Origin: Ulota crispa
Lineage: Eukaryota > Streptophyta > Bryopsida > Orthotrichales > Orthotrichaceae
Length of the DNA stretch: 64,000 nucleotides
Direction of reading: 5' to 3'
Assembly: GCA_963920765.1 (NCBI GenBank)
Contig: OY987245.1
Span: 5,100,727 to 5,164,726 of the forward strand
A program made the position numbers and the translations under genes. The notes beneath the pieces were generated by a model. That model saw only the letters and a list, made by a program, of their open reading frames with translations. It made no database searches and was not told the origin of the DNA. Below, piece by piece: positions 46,248 to 58,315 of the stretch. Position 1 is the first letter of the stretch; the number at the start of each line of letters is the position of its first letter.

Positions 46248-48588
46248 TGAGAACAACAAATTTGATGGCTCATTTGAAATGGTGTCCAGAGAGGACGGAA
46301 CAGGCTGTGAACGTGCCAGTGTGAATGGGGCATGAGTGTCAAACCAAGGTAAGATTCGCAAGAAAAACTTTCCAAAAAGTTAATAACTAAATGGGTTGAG
46401 CCGAGCCCCAGCAATCAAGCACATCATTCATTAATTTTAAAAGAGCATAAAATAACAAGAAGAATGAATCAAATAGATTCTGCTTTGCCGACGGCTAGTC
46501 TGCATGGAACTGGACCTTTCAGGCCATAGTCCAAGTACCAGGGAACTTTTCTTTTTTTCTTCTTTTTCTTTTTCATTAGTCCAGCAACAAGCACCCAGGA
46601 ATGCACAGGAATGCATGCAGACAAGGAAACCAGTGGATATAACCATCCAAATGTTTTTACATCCATTCTTAAAACCAACTATTCTTATCAAACTTTTGTC
46701 CAAACGTTGGCAAACCTAATTTTTTCTAAGGGCAATTCATATAATGTCTCATAATCTAATTGGTTGAGAGTCAAAAGTTGGGACATGGCAATTCATACTG
46801 TGTCCAAAGTTCTACGTCCTAGTTCATTACATTTTACCTACATGACAACATTTTTTGAAAGTTTTGATACCAAGAGTGTAAGACTTCAACAAGATTTGGG
46901 TTGATCATATTACACCGACTTTTAGCCCTTGTCTTACCAATTTTATTTACAATAAATATTCATGACTTTCTTTAGTGATCTTTTTTACTTGGAATCTTGC
47001 ATTGAGGTGGGACTTGTAGAGATGGGAATCATGGGACGCGGGTTGTAATGTGAACCACCCCTCTTAGGGATGGTGGTTTCATCCATTTCTTCACCCAGCG
47101 ACTATTTAAGGGTAAATGTTGCTAGCAGGAATTTTTTCTAGAGGATTTGTTTGCAGGGAATCTTGCTTAAATTTGACACTGAGTATCTTAACACTAAATT
47201 AAAAAAATTGGAGGAAAATGGATGAAATCTCCAAAATTCCTCTCAAAAAAACAATAGGTGTGCCAACTTCTGGATGAAATCTACAATTTTTTTTGCATAA
47301 CGTGAATGAACATATACACATGATGATTTTAACCATTTTTTTTTTACATTTATGCATTCTTTGGTGCATGTAGCATTGTAGCTTAATGAACAAAAACAAA
47401 GAAAATAAAAACACTTTCCTAGTTGTCACTTGTCAGTGTCAAAGGGCTGGCAAAAATTGGTCCAAATCACTTAGTTGCTACACCAAATATCCAAAATCAT
47501 CATGTACTAAGGATCAAGTATTACAAATTTTTATCTTTTCCAAGTTATTGTGAATTTAAAATATTTCAAAACAACATTAGTTTTAAGTAGTTCAAAAGCA
47601 CGTTCAAGCTTCTCCTTAGAGTATCTCTTGCCACCTTCCAAATGTTCACTGACTTCACTCCCTCTATTTCTTGGATGATGAGCAATCAATTCTATGTTAG
47701 CTTCTATTTTCACTTTCCCCTCTCAAAGAAGGGCAATGGTACAATCAAGGTACCTCAAAAAATTGCAATTTGTTCTTACCTATGATACTTTCCCCATTTA
47801 TTAAGTCTTGATGGATAGTGATGTAATGTTAACTTTGAAAATAACATACTTATACTCTTTGATTAGTAAAAAACAAAAATGTTTTCAAAACTGAAGATTG
47901 TTATCATGTCTAGATAAGAGTTTTTCTTAGAAATTCTAGAACTGTCTCATTCAATAAATTGAAGTAAATGACTCATCTAGACTACAAATTTGTTTGGTAG
48001 GATTTGAAAAAATGGAATTATAATTGTACAAACATGGATGGTCCATATATTTAAAGTGAATTAGCCCATAAAGCTAGTACTAAAGCTAACTATTGTGGAT
48101 TACTTGAACAACCATTTAGAGTGAGTTTTTCCACGCTCAATATACAACATTAAAGAATTATAATTTTACTTTTCAAGTGTCAAACAAATGCACACTTACT
48201 AGTTTCTAGGTGCACAAAGAAATTGCCAAGATGCTAATAATTCATATTGTGTATACAAACAATTGTTCAAATTGAGAAATTTGGGTGGTTTTAGGATCTT
48301 TTTGGACAACTCAAATGGTTTGGCTGGGGTAACTTGATAGTGCCAATGCCCATTAATCTTACATGAAGGGGTCATCAAACCTTCTACAAGCTATATTTTC
48401 TCTTTGGATTAGCAAGTCGTCATAGTAAATGATAGCTTATTTATTGCTTTTGGAAGTTTTGTGACTTGTGATTGGTTGGAAGTATATTTAGTGAGGTGTA
48501 TTGTTGGGGATACAGTGGCCATCCCTTCTTAAATGGACAAATTTCAATTGAAAAGCGCTTGATAATTGGAGGGTGGTAGAAGATGCTC
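46248..48588. other. Intergenic DNA, nothing recognised
   Basis: AT-rich. Overlapping ORFs at 46437-46719 span a CTT-rich tract and show no domain; 47531-47713 (minus, 60 codons) is also unrecognised. Confidence 0.5.
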
Positions 48589-49074
48589 TTAGAGTATCTC
48601 CACCAGTCTTGGCACGTTCAAAGGTTTTCATCTATTTTGGAAGGGCCCTCAAGGCTCAAACTCCTTAAGGTAAACGTACCTATACCCAAGCATTTAAGGG
48701 TTTGGGGTACCTTGAGGTTTTGGAAAATTCTAGAAAAAAAATCCATAGGGTTAGCCTTTCAACAAGCTATCACGGAACACATTTTTTGTGGGAAAATGTA
48801 TTGTGGATTATTTTATATTAAAGGTCAAAGTTGCAGCTCATAGGGTCCCTATTAGCAACTCTATACTATCCTTGAAACTGCTTAGATGAGTTCCTATACA
48901 TGTGCTTGACTGTCCCAATCCCAACCCTCCCAAACTAGCTTCTAAGCTGACATGTGACAGGGTCCGCTTGTGCAAGTGGCATTCACTGCTCCACTATGGG
49001 TTCAAGAGTGAGTGGTGCACACCTCAAAACTAGGGGTTGGCATTGGGTGATGCTCGGTGAACAATAGGTTTACT

Positions 49075-49757
49075 TTAACCCCTAAGCGCCCAATCGACCA
49101 TTTTCTGGTCGTTGCCTGATTTTTTTGGGTTGCCCAAGACAAAAAAAAACATTTTTCAAAGAAACATTTTTTTTTCTGTAATAGAAAATCAAGTCTACTT
49201 TCCATTTAGCTTGAATCATGTCAATCCAAGTTAAACTCCTCCAAGGAGAATTTTTCAAAAACAAACACTTCAATATTTGCTAGTGTTGTAGAATTTACTA
49301 TCACTGGTAAAAAATTGGGTCCACAATGACTAAGTGACAATGACTAAACCATGAGTGTACAATCATTTTGTAGTCTTTGTTTAGTCATTGCAATCATTGT
49401 CACTTAGTCATTGTGGACCCGTTTTTTTACTTGTGTATTTCGGGAAGCTAATGGTGTTCCCTCCTTTCAAAAGATAGCATTTTTGAAGTTTAGGATAGAA
49501 TGTCTATTTTGAACCAATCATACCAAATTTTGAGATCTATGAGTAAACTTTATAATTTTGGTGAATATTAAATGATAAATGCTTCTAAATTCATTAAATA
49601 AGAGTACAATTTTTTTTTGAATATTTGACCTTATAGATAATTGCTAAACATCATGATTCTAGTATTCTCTTTTGAAACAAACTTCATTGACGTTAGAAGA
49701 GTTTTTTTTTGAATGCATTTATGTTTTGCCCTTACCCCTCGGGCGTTTAGGGGTTAA
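49075..49757. mobile_element. TTAA-family element nested in a Tourist-like element
   Basis: Starts TTAACCCCTAAGCGCCCAAT and ends CTCGGGCGTTTAGGGGTTAA. The inverted ends agree for about 15 bases beyond TTAA. Confidence 0.7.
49302..49435. mobile_element. CACTA-like MITE, 3-bp target duplication
   Basis: 134 bp, starts CACTGGTAAAAAATTGGG and ends CCCGTTTTTTTACTTGTG, with long inner arms (CCACAATGACTAAGTGACAA and its inverse). Flanked by TAT on both sides (49299-49301 and 49436-49438). CACT(A/G) termini with a 3-bp duplication define CACTA/EnSpm-type elements. Confidence 0.75.
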
Positions 49758-50359
49758 TTGCCACCCATGCTCTTCAAAAAGGTGGCCTTGCACTTCAACA
49801 CACCCCATAAATAATCATTTGACCACTTATTAAGGAAAATAAAGGATAATGTTCACCAAACTTAAGATGAATAGTGATGAATAGTGTCTTGAAGGACTCT
49901 TGCTAAAATCTTGCTAAGAGTAGAACAAAATGTCTTGAGAGAGTTTTGAGAGGGCCCGTAGCACTTTTCATCCACTTTGAGGCTTGAGCGTGTTTGAAGC
50001 ACCGGTAGAGATGCTGTTAGTTTCCAAAACTTCAGACTTTATAGTCTTCTTTGTCATAGTGATTTGTAGCACCAAACAAAATGACTGCAGACCACAAAAA
50101 GTACATACCCACAGCAATTATGAACCCACACTATATGGTGCACTGTCAAAATGAGGTAAGAAGGAGCCGAAAAGTAGCCCGAATCACCTGGTCCATCGAT
50201 GAAGAAGCGAAGGACAGAATTGGAGGAGCGGCACATCGGCAGCATTCGTTCCCGACTTCCCGTGCCAATTCTGGAACGAACGAAGACCGAGCGGCGCTCG
50301 TGGATACCATAACTGTTCCCGCGAAGTAGGACAACGTACGCCTGCGGCAGGGAACTCAC

Positions 50360-50619
50360 CGAAAGATTCGCAAATTCGAACATTCGAACGCCATGATGCC
50401 AATCATTTCGAAAGAGTGACCGCGATTCCGCAACCACTGATATGATCCGCGGGGGTGGGAGTAGAGCCGTAGAGGTCGATCATGATCGGTGAGGTCACTG
50501 CATGTGCTATACGGCTCTGCAATGTGAACTGGAAAAAATTGCATCAGGCCGCGGGGATTGCTCCGGAGCTTGTAGATGTGGTGATCGATCCATTCCGGCG
50601 GGGCGGGAGTCCCACTCAT
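50360..50619 (-). CDS. Possible first coding exon of an unrecognised gene
   Basis: ATG at 50619 opens a frame beginning MSGTPAPPEWIDHHIYKLRS. It could be spliced at a perfect donor (G|GTGAGT) after 50360, giving 86 codons plus two bases. One acceptor downstream (TTTTGACAG|TG at 50143/50142) would add only a few codons before a stop; another may lie further on. The region is a local GC-rich island, as in the AP2/ERF gene, and a second GC-rich block upstream could be its promoter. No domain recognised. Competing open frames on both strands weaken the call. Confidence 0.3.
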
Positions 50620-50689
50620 TTGGTCATTCCTCCCTGATTTGATATCTCCTCAATCCTCGCAATCCCGGAGTTGACCAGAGTTGGCTGCT

Positions 50690-51030
50690 GTCGAACAGTG
50701 CTAAGTAAAAAGTTCAACTAGGAGTCGCGACGACAAGGGTTGAGGATGCATAAACACAGACAGACAGATAAACGGGCCATTCCAGCAGTCGGAGCGGTCG
50801 ATGTCGACGGCGTGCATCGGAAGTGGCTCCGGTGCGTCACAACTCACAACTTCGGCGCCAGTGCTCTCTCCGGGAAATGAGGGAAACGGGGGCAACGGGT
50901 GGAGTAGGGTTCCATGTCCAACCCTCTTCGTCCTTAGGTTTATTCTACCCATGGTTGTTACTTCAGGCGAGATTCGGTCAAGGGACAAGACTGGTGGGTG
51001 GGCAGGCCGGACCGCATAAACAAGCTTGTT
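50690..51030. other. GC-rich island upstream of the possible exon
   Basis: Open on the minus strand for 95 codons (50988-50701) and on the plus strand for 72-75 codons (50801-51050). None is recognised. It may be a promoter or 5' leader of a minus-strand gene at 50.6 kb. Confidence 0.25.
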
Positions 51031-51358
51031 TGTCCAATAACAAGTTCTAAGATTTTTGACCTAAAAGAAATCAAATCATCATTTTTTATCTTAGTTATGT
51101 GACATGGTTTTAAATCTGCATCCTAACTTCAAGGTTCTAGCCACGTGTAATCTGTAATTTATTTTTATTTTTTTCATTTTCTGAAGTCAAATATGAGTTG
51201 ACTACATTAGATAGACAACATCTCAATTGGGTGTGCATCTCAATTGGGTGTGTCGTGTATGTGACAGAGGGGTCCAATGTGACAACCACAATTTGACTTG
51301 TTATCAAACCCTAAAAAGCTCAAGCCAACTAACTCATTATTAGAACTGGAAGATGATT
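51031..51358. other. Intergenic DNA, nothing recognised
   Basis: AT-rich. A short tandem duplication CATCTCAATTGGGTGTG occurs twice at about 51210-51250. Confidence 0.5.
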
Positions 51359-52074
51359 TTAACTCCTACAAACCTAAGTGGCCCCTTGGGGGCCAAGTGG
51401 GGTTTTGGGCATGTACCTATAACTAAACTCATTTGCATGATTTCCTAAAATTTTATTGAAGGTGGGTAATTCAAAAACCTACGTGGTCATCTTAATTTTT
51501 CTTCATTCCAACATTTGATGAAGAAGTCATGCAATAATTTATCAAAACTAGGGGAGGACGGGCAATTCAAGCAAGGCCTCTCATTTGTAAGTGGGTGTTG
51601 ACTCCAAAAAGGGTTAGCTCTTACAGGAACAAGGTGTGGACACTTGTACAAAGGGGAGTGGAATAGAAGGAGCCCACCTTGGGAGACTCCCAACCCTCCA
51701 TTTGTTTTGCCCATTGTAAAGTTTGGTACTCTAGTTTTTTGGGTGGTTTGTGTATTTACGGTTTTTAGTTTTTTTTTTTTTTTTTCCCAATTGTAGTGAG
51801 TTAAGATTCCTTGATTTTTTCAGTTTGGATTTGTGTAATTCAAGTTTCTGAATTTTGCATAAATCCTCCAATTTTGCTTAGTGTGTTTGCAAACTTCATG
51901 ACCTTTGGGCATTCAAATACTTTTTGAAGTATGTTGTACACCAATTCATTTGAAAATTCTCCCACACATACCTAACTTGGTCTTCTACAAGGGAAAAAAA
52001 ACCTCTGTTTTGAGTAGAGCAATTTTTTTGGAATAGGAGTGGTCAAAAGCTTCTGAAATTTTTGGGTAGGAAGG

Positions 52075-52106
<32 letters not shown>

Positions 52107-53040
52107 CTTCATATGTCAATATCTGATTCCCCTCCATCTAAAATGAGCTGATTTTTTTTTCACAAGTACCTCCCATAGTCCAGGGCAAGATCCTATGGTT
52201 GGGTTTTCAAAAAACCTCTTTTTCCTACCTTCCTAGGGTAGTTGCAAGAAACATTTCATGGTTTTGTCTCAAACACCCTTAAAACTGGTAGTACTAGGTA
52301 GTACTATGAGCTTTTGAATTTTTTTTTTTAAATGAAATAAAATATGGATAATCTGTAAACCACTTAAAATAGAATACTTGTGAAAACTCAGACCTAGAAA
52401 AAATTTATTCTAAAAGTTACGCACGAAAATAGAGGGAAAAAAATTACCAATAAAAAGACAATTTCCTTTTTGCTTTCTAGAAAATAGTAAAAAAATTCAA
52501 AAAAAAAAAAAAAATGGCCATTCTTAATCTCTTTGAGTAGCTTCACTTGATGCTAGTGATTTTTGGAGGAGTTTTTTTATTTCACCAATGCAGGGAGAAT
52601 GGATGCCCACTTTGAGAGCATGTGGAAGGTAGAGAATTCACAATTTCCTAAAACTCTTCTACAAATCCATGTAATGCCGTATGATGAACAACTTCATTGA
52701 TTTGTGGCATGAGATTCACTTTTTTGGACCCAAAATAGTACTAAAAACCTGTAAAATGGCCAAGGTAGACACCTGTTTGGGGGTTGTTTAAAAAAAATAA
52801 AGTAGTTTTAAAAAAACCAAAAAATCATTGAACGTCTATAACTTTGAAGTGAACATTGCACTGAAATTCTAAGTCAAATGACTTGGTACACAAAAGATAG
52901 GAGCCAAAAACCACTTGGAGGAGGTGAAGGAGACAAAAAATAGTACAAGTGTTTCTTGCAGTCATCCCCTACTCATTCCTTTAAAAGTGACAATTTTAAG
53001 TAATTTTTATAGAGAAAGGGGTTGGGCCTTTAGGGGTTAA
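51359..53040. mobile_element. TTAA-family element with nested family D element
   Basis: Starts TTAACTCCTACAAACC and ends GGGCCTTTAGGGGTTAA. It matches 12305-13233 in order and orientation, interrupted by the family D element 52236-52967. A long A run occurs at about 52077-52103. Confidence 0.65.
52236..52967. mobile_element. Foldback element, family D, nested
   Basis: Left end GGGTAGTTGCAAGAAACA, right end GTTTCTTGCAGTCATCC, flanked by CCTA (52232-52235 and 52968-52971). Reverse-complement homologue of 10786-11526. Confidence 0.6.
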
Positions 53041-53825
53041 AGTTTATTTTTATTGCAAGGACAAGCATTTCCATGTGCAATTGTTTCTTTTTGGAGATCA
53101 TCTATCAAGTATCAACCATGAAAAATCTTGATGAGGTGATTTTGTTATGCACATGAAAAGTAGACTTTTCTTAGTCTGACTAATCTCTATAATAGTTTAT
53201 CTCTATTAGTTGGGTAGTTGCAAGCAAAGTATGATTTAAAAATTCAAGATTGGCCGAGGGCCATGAGGCTAAGTGATGAACATGGGCGTTGTGTGTGAAA
53301 AGATATCTTTGGTGGAACCCATTGAATCTTTTTCCAACTTGAATTTGGAATTCATATATAAAAAGATGAGGAGGGAGATGAAAAGGCAAACTAAATTGAA
53401 TCTAAAATTAAATTTGAGTTTACGTTATCCCATGAAATCTTTTTTGTGAATAGAAGGTGGTATGGGGATAACGTAGGTACGATAGCCTTCCGCTCGAACG
53501 GCAAGTGCACTTAGTCCGCTTTCATAATAAAATTGAAGTCATACTTGGCAACCATGAAAAAGCTTGGCCAAGTGATTGTCTTATGCACATGACTATACAC
53601 TTTCTTTATTCACAATCACAAGGATTTTCACGCTGACAATCACAAAAATGCCTTACAAGGTGATTGTGTTATACTCTTGTCAAATCTAACCAGTTGTTAG
53701 AATGTGCACTTTAATTGAATTATGGAATAAGAATAAGTGAAAATTTTAGTAGGTTGACCAATGGTTTTCAGAAGTGTTCTTGAAAAGTAGATTAATTTTG
53801 TAAATTACAATCAACTTACTTTTTA
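53041..53825. other. Intergenic DNA, nothing recognised
   Basis: AT-rich. Near-repeats of a CTTATGCACATGA segment occur at about 53145 and 53578. No gene. Confidence 0.45.
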
Positions 53826-54550
53826 TTAACCCCTAAAAGCCCACTTGTTCCTTCAAGGGACAAAATGGTTTTTGGGTAGCTCACTACAAGTGGACATTTC
53901 ATCTTTTTCCTTTGAAAATTTCACACATGATGTACCCAAGGAGTAGCTTTAAGGTCCAATAACTTTTATAACTTTTGATTACATGGTTCAAAAGTTATTG
54001 CATGAAATGTTGTTTTTATTAAACTCTGGGCAGCCTGGGCAGCTCATAAAACTTCTTTAAAAATTTATTATTTTTTGAACTTTTTTTTGAAATTGGTTCT
54101 TTAGACTTATGTGCACTTGGGAAGCTTTGAACCATTCATTTTTGATTGATGATATGAAAGTTATTAGACATTTTAGTTTGTGGGTAAGTATGGCTCCATA
54201 CCTACCCACAAACTAAAATGTCTCATAACTTTCATATCATCAATCAAAAATGAATGGTTCAAAGCTTCCCAAGTGCACATAAGTCTAAAGAACCAAGTTC
54301 AAAAAATAATAAATTTTTAAAGAAGTTTTATGAGCTGCCCAGGCTGCCCGAAGTTTAATAAAAACAACATTTCATGCAATAACTTTTGAACCATGTAGTC
54401 AAAGTTATAAAAGTTATTGGACCTTAAAGCTACTCCTTGGGTACATCATGTGTGAAATTTTCAAAGGAAGAAGATGAAATATCCACTTGTAGTGAGCTGC
54501 CCAAGATCACTATTTTGCCAAAATGCAGTGCTTGGGCCTTTAGGGGTTAA
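53826..54550. mobile_element. TTAA-family element, almost perfect 725-bp hairpin
   Basis: Starts TTAACCCCTAAAAGCCC and ends TTGGGCCTTTAGGGGTTAA. The two halves are inverted copies nearly base for base, meeting at about 54189 (GGTAAGTATGG / CCATACCTACC). A transcript would form a long double-stranded RNA. Right-half homologue of 14871-15790 and 61233-61991. Confidence 0.8.
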
Positions 54551-54775
54551 ACACAAAAAAACACTATAAGACGTTTGTTATACTAGGAATCCATTTCTAC
54601 AACAACTTACTCCAAACTTATCAATTCTCAATTTGTAATTGAATTTATAAATAAACTAAGTTTGTGATTTCAAACTTTATATTCTATATTTATCTACATA
54701 TAACACTTTACAATTGGCAATCTTTTTACCACGTGGGCAAAAAAACTGACGTGGGTAAAAACTTGCATGTATTTA

Positions 54776-54808
<33 letters not shown>

Positions 54809-57005
54809 GAATGATTATCATGTGGGTAAAAGTTGTGTACGTAAAAAATAAAATATATTCTTTTGCGTGAGAAATAGTGACGTTCCTTTTACTGTGCTAG
54901 TAAAAACTCTTTGGTTATAGAACAAAAATTGCTTTACTCCAAGGGAATGTTTTGTAAAAAAAAACATATATTTTATTACATGGGTAAAGTTTGAAATTGG
55001 AGAATGCAAATAAAAAGTAAGAATTATTTTCTTGAGGAAGAAATGTTTTACATAATTGGACCTAAAATTATTTTACATCCCATTGGACCAATGGGTGCCT
55101 ATACTAGTGTAGTTATAATGGTATTTAGTTGGTGCAATTGTATAGGTATAATGTAAAAGTCTAAATCCTCAATTCTTATTCAAATAGCAACTCCAGACTA
55201 TTCCTCCATTTTGTGTTTTATAATGGATGTATGTATAGTATACATGCCAATGATTAAATACATTTAACGACCATGGCAACCAGTGCAGAAGCTTGCACTA
55301 TTTTACTTTTTGGACCCCTTTTGGAAAAGCTTAAATTTATTTGCATACAAGGTAAAAGTAACAAGATATTCATGTTTAGTATTTGGTCAGTTTTATCTCC
55401 TTCCATAGAGGTAGCCTAAATTTGGATCTTTGAATTCAAGTATGAAATCGATTTTCAAATCTTCAAATTTGGTCTTCAAATGATAAAGTTTCAAATTTCC
55501 TCTTTTATTTTCATCAAATTAAAAATGCAAGCTCTTCTCAATTGCAATCATGTTAAGTGTTCATTAATTGGAATTATTGTTTTCTCATAAACAACTAGAA
55601 ACCTTTGTGAATTCAAATTTAGAAAGGTCACATGATTTTCTTCAAAAACCCTAAATTTTTTGTTACACTTGGGAACCAATTCCATAGTTTTTCAAAGTTT
55701 CCAAAAGTACTACATTTAAATAAAAAATAAAATATACATGATCATGTAGGGGTTACACTGTGGAATCTGTTGCCGTAGTTTTTAATTGCTTTTATCAACC
55801 CTTGTATGCCTTGACTAACTCTCTTGAATTAGATTATTGCTAACATAAGTAGGAAACAACGGTTTGGAAAAACCACTAGGTATTGGTCTTTTTTCAACAA
55901 AGTTGTAGATTTGGACATTCACATTGTAGTTAGAAGGTTCAAAACTTTAAAGCTATTTCTCAAACTCATGACTTATATTTAAAGCTTAGCATTCAATTGT
56001 TCCATCTAGAATTATCTATATTCAAAATTCTTGCTATTAAAACTAAAACTCTTTGCAATGCAATGTGGATTTATAATTGCAAGTTCCCATATAAGTTTGC
56101 CTAAGATTTCTTAAACGGTTGAAAGGCAAAATTAGGGATTAATTGGAATAAAATAAAATAAAACTCACTTCATAATATGACAACCTTGGATTAGTATATG
56201 TGCAAATTACTGCAGCATGCTAATAATGGAACACACATTTACTCATGTATTTTAGTGTATAAAATATAAAATTTGAATTTGCAATGGCCTATCCAAAAAA
56301 ACATCAAAACTTAAAACAAGCAATGAGATTTCTTATGGTTGATTATTTTGTAGAATTGATTTGTGAAGCTCACTATATGGAGTTACTTTCACTTCTACTC
56401 AAAACATGCTTTTGGACTAGAAATTTTCTATTGTTGATTTTACATAATATTAAAAGAAAGCATTATCAAGGGTCTACACCATTTGTGTATTACTCAACAA
56501 GAAGAAAGTACAAAATTTTGATGGATTAAAATGCATGAGTTGTAAACCAAGACACAATGAACAATGAGTTCCTTATCCTTAAAGATGTTATGAAGTTTTA
56601 GATAATGGAATGACATCACTAGATTTCTAGGTACAAACAACAAGCATAAGAATTAAGAAAAGAGTATAGTTAGAAATCCCAAATACCCAACATTCTAGAA
56701 TTCTTCCTATTTGATTTTGCAAATATTTTTGCAATAAAGGCACAATTTATCACTCTTGTTAAGCTTGTTCCTCTCCTATCTAGTGAAAATAAAGTCAATA
56801 ATAGAATTGAATTATTACATGGGCCTAATGATAGCTTTAGTTATTAAAGAGAATTTGGAAATTTGCCCATTTAAACTGGATTTTCATGAAAATTAGATAG
56901 TTCTATTCATACTAGTTCTTTCTATTTGTGGGCCTATGTTTTTTTGGAAGATTCCAACATATTAAGCATGTTTTGATTGGAACATATATATATATATATA
57001 TATAC
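54551..57005. other. Intergenic AT-rich DNA with microsatellites
   Basis: (GT)n(TA)n at about 54776-54807 and (TA)n at about 56986-57003. The 81-codon ORF 56284-56529 and others show no domain. No gene supported. Confidence 0.5.
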
Positions 57006-57009
57006 ACAT

Positions 57010-57225
57010 GTATATAAAACTCGATTACAAAAACAACAATTGCTCATCTAAGCCATTCTCGTCCAAATGATTGACCGAGACATGATAACTGAAAAATGCA
57101 TTTAATTACATATATAACAAATCTATATAAAAATATAATTAAATGCAGTTTTTAATTATGATGTCTTGATCAGTAATTTAGATGAAACTACTTTGTTGAA
57201 TAATTGTTCTTAGAACTAAATTTTG
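57010..57225. repeat. Inverted repeat, also present as a direct copy at 58563
   Basis: The arm CCAAATGATTGACCGAGACA..TGCATTTAATTA (57062-57107) is inverted at about 57128-57195. The left part is repeated directly at 58563-58668 (CCAAATGATTGACCAAGACA). Confidence 0.6.
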
Positions 57226-57305
57226 TTCATTGATTGGAATCAAGATCTGGATTTCAAGTTAGGATCAAGATTGGGTTTTAGGCTGGGATTAGGTTTGGGG
57301 TTTTA

Positions 57306-57534
57306 GGTTGGGGTCGGGATTGGAGTTTTGCAGTCTAGAATGGGAACTAGGATTATGCTGGCATGGCATGGCATGGGGGATGGGCATGTCATGGGGGGGG
57401 GGGGAGGTGGGCACGGGCTAGGTTGGGGTCGGGATTGGAGTTTTGCAGTCTAGAATGGGAACTAGGATTATGCTGGCATGGCATGGCATGGGGGATGGGC
57501 ATGTCATGGGGGGGGGAGGTGGGCACGGGCTTGG
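57306..57534. repeat. Tandem duplication, about 115 bp, G-rich
   Basis: Two nearly identical copies (GGTTGGGGTCGGGATTGGAG to GGGCACGGGCT) at 57306-57420 and 57421-57534, differing in the length of a G run (12 and 8). The ORF across them is a low-complexity artefact. Strong G-quadruplex potential. Confidence 0.8.
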
Positions 57535-57830
57535 AGGGATGGGCATGGAGGGACAGGTATAGGAGATGGGCATGTCAAGGGGGGGATGGGCATGTCATGG
57601 AGGGATGGACATGGGGTATGGGCACGGGTATGACGGATAGAAAAGATTGATAACAATGTCTCCCACTATTACTACTATTAAACCTTATTCATCCAAAAAA
57701 TGGCAAATTGGGTGTTTGCATGAGGAGGGAATTTGCAATTTCAAAAATTAGCCAAGAAAAAAAACTTTGGCCTTAAGGGGCATGGAGGTTATGGAAGGCA
57801 TAAACCCGTTAGTATGATGGGTAAGAAAAA

Positions 57831-57832
<2 letters not shown>

Positions 57833-57905
<73 letters not shown>
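57833..57905. repeat. (TA)n microsatellite
   Basis: About 36 uninterrupted TA units. The MITE 57907-58315 sits directly after it, and TA runs resume on its other side, so the MITE probably inserted into the array. Confidence 0.95.
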
Positions 57906-57906
<1 letters not shown>

Positions 57907-57908
<2 letters not shown>

Positions 57909-58315
57909 GGGAATTACTATAGCAACACCTTAAATTGCTAACGGGACACCCCCTCCGAGCTTGAAATTTGATAATTTAGTGCTATTTTTTATTTGTTAAG
58001 AGGTCCATCATTCATTCAATCACAATATTATCACCTCCTTGAAAGAAATCATGACAAATACAAAAAAAATGAAATATTAATACACCAATACTATTTTTTG
58101 ATATATTTTTGCGTTACGTAGCTCAAAAGTCTTATATTTTTAGTTTGAAATTTAAACACACTTTTTTCTTTTCAATATAACCTTAGAATGATAAGAGTGA
58201 AACAAATCTCTTGATCTAGTTTAAAAAATTAGCAAAATCAGCATTAAAAATCTCATTTTCATACTCAAAAGGGTGTCTTGTTAGCAATTTAGGGTGTCGC
58301 TGTAGTAATTCCCTA
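57907..58315. mobile_element. MITE with TA target site inserted in a TA array
   Basis: Ends GGGAATTACTATAGCAACAC and the inverse of GGGAATTACTACAGCGACAC, continuing with TTAAATTGCTAAC, flanked by TA. Tc1-mariner type by target; the terminus is not one of the classic Stowaway ends. Confidence 0.75.

Larger units (their letters stand above)
48592..50016. mobile_element. Tourist-like element hosting a nested TTAA element
   Basis: Left end GAGTATCTCCACCAGTCTTG, right end inverse of CAGCATCTCTACCGGTGCTT, with TTA on both flanks (48589-48591 and 50017-50019). Inverted homology continues inward (GGAAGGGCCCTCAAGGC against the inverse near 49945). PIF/Harbinger-type by ends and duplication. It contains 49075-49757, which in turn contains a CACTA-like MITE. 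The 86-codon ORF at 48583-48843 overlaps the left arm and is not a gene. Confidence 0.6.

Noticed and set aside
52077-52103. Long poly-A run as the tail of a retrogene or LINE
   Set aside because: It lies inside a TTAA element with homology continuing on both sides, and no target duplication or RT-like ORF adjoins it.
57363-57650. Trp/Gly-rich 95-codon ORF
   Set aside because: It spans the G-rich tandem duplication and its poly-G runs; low-complexity artefact.
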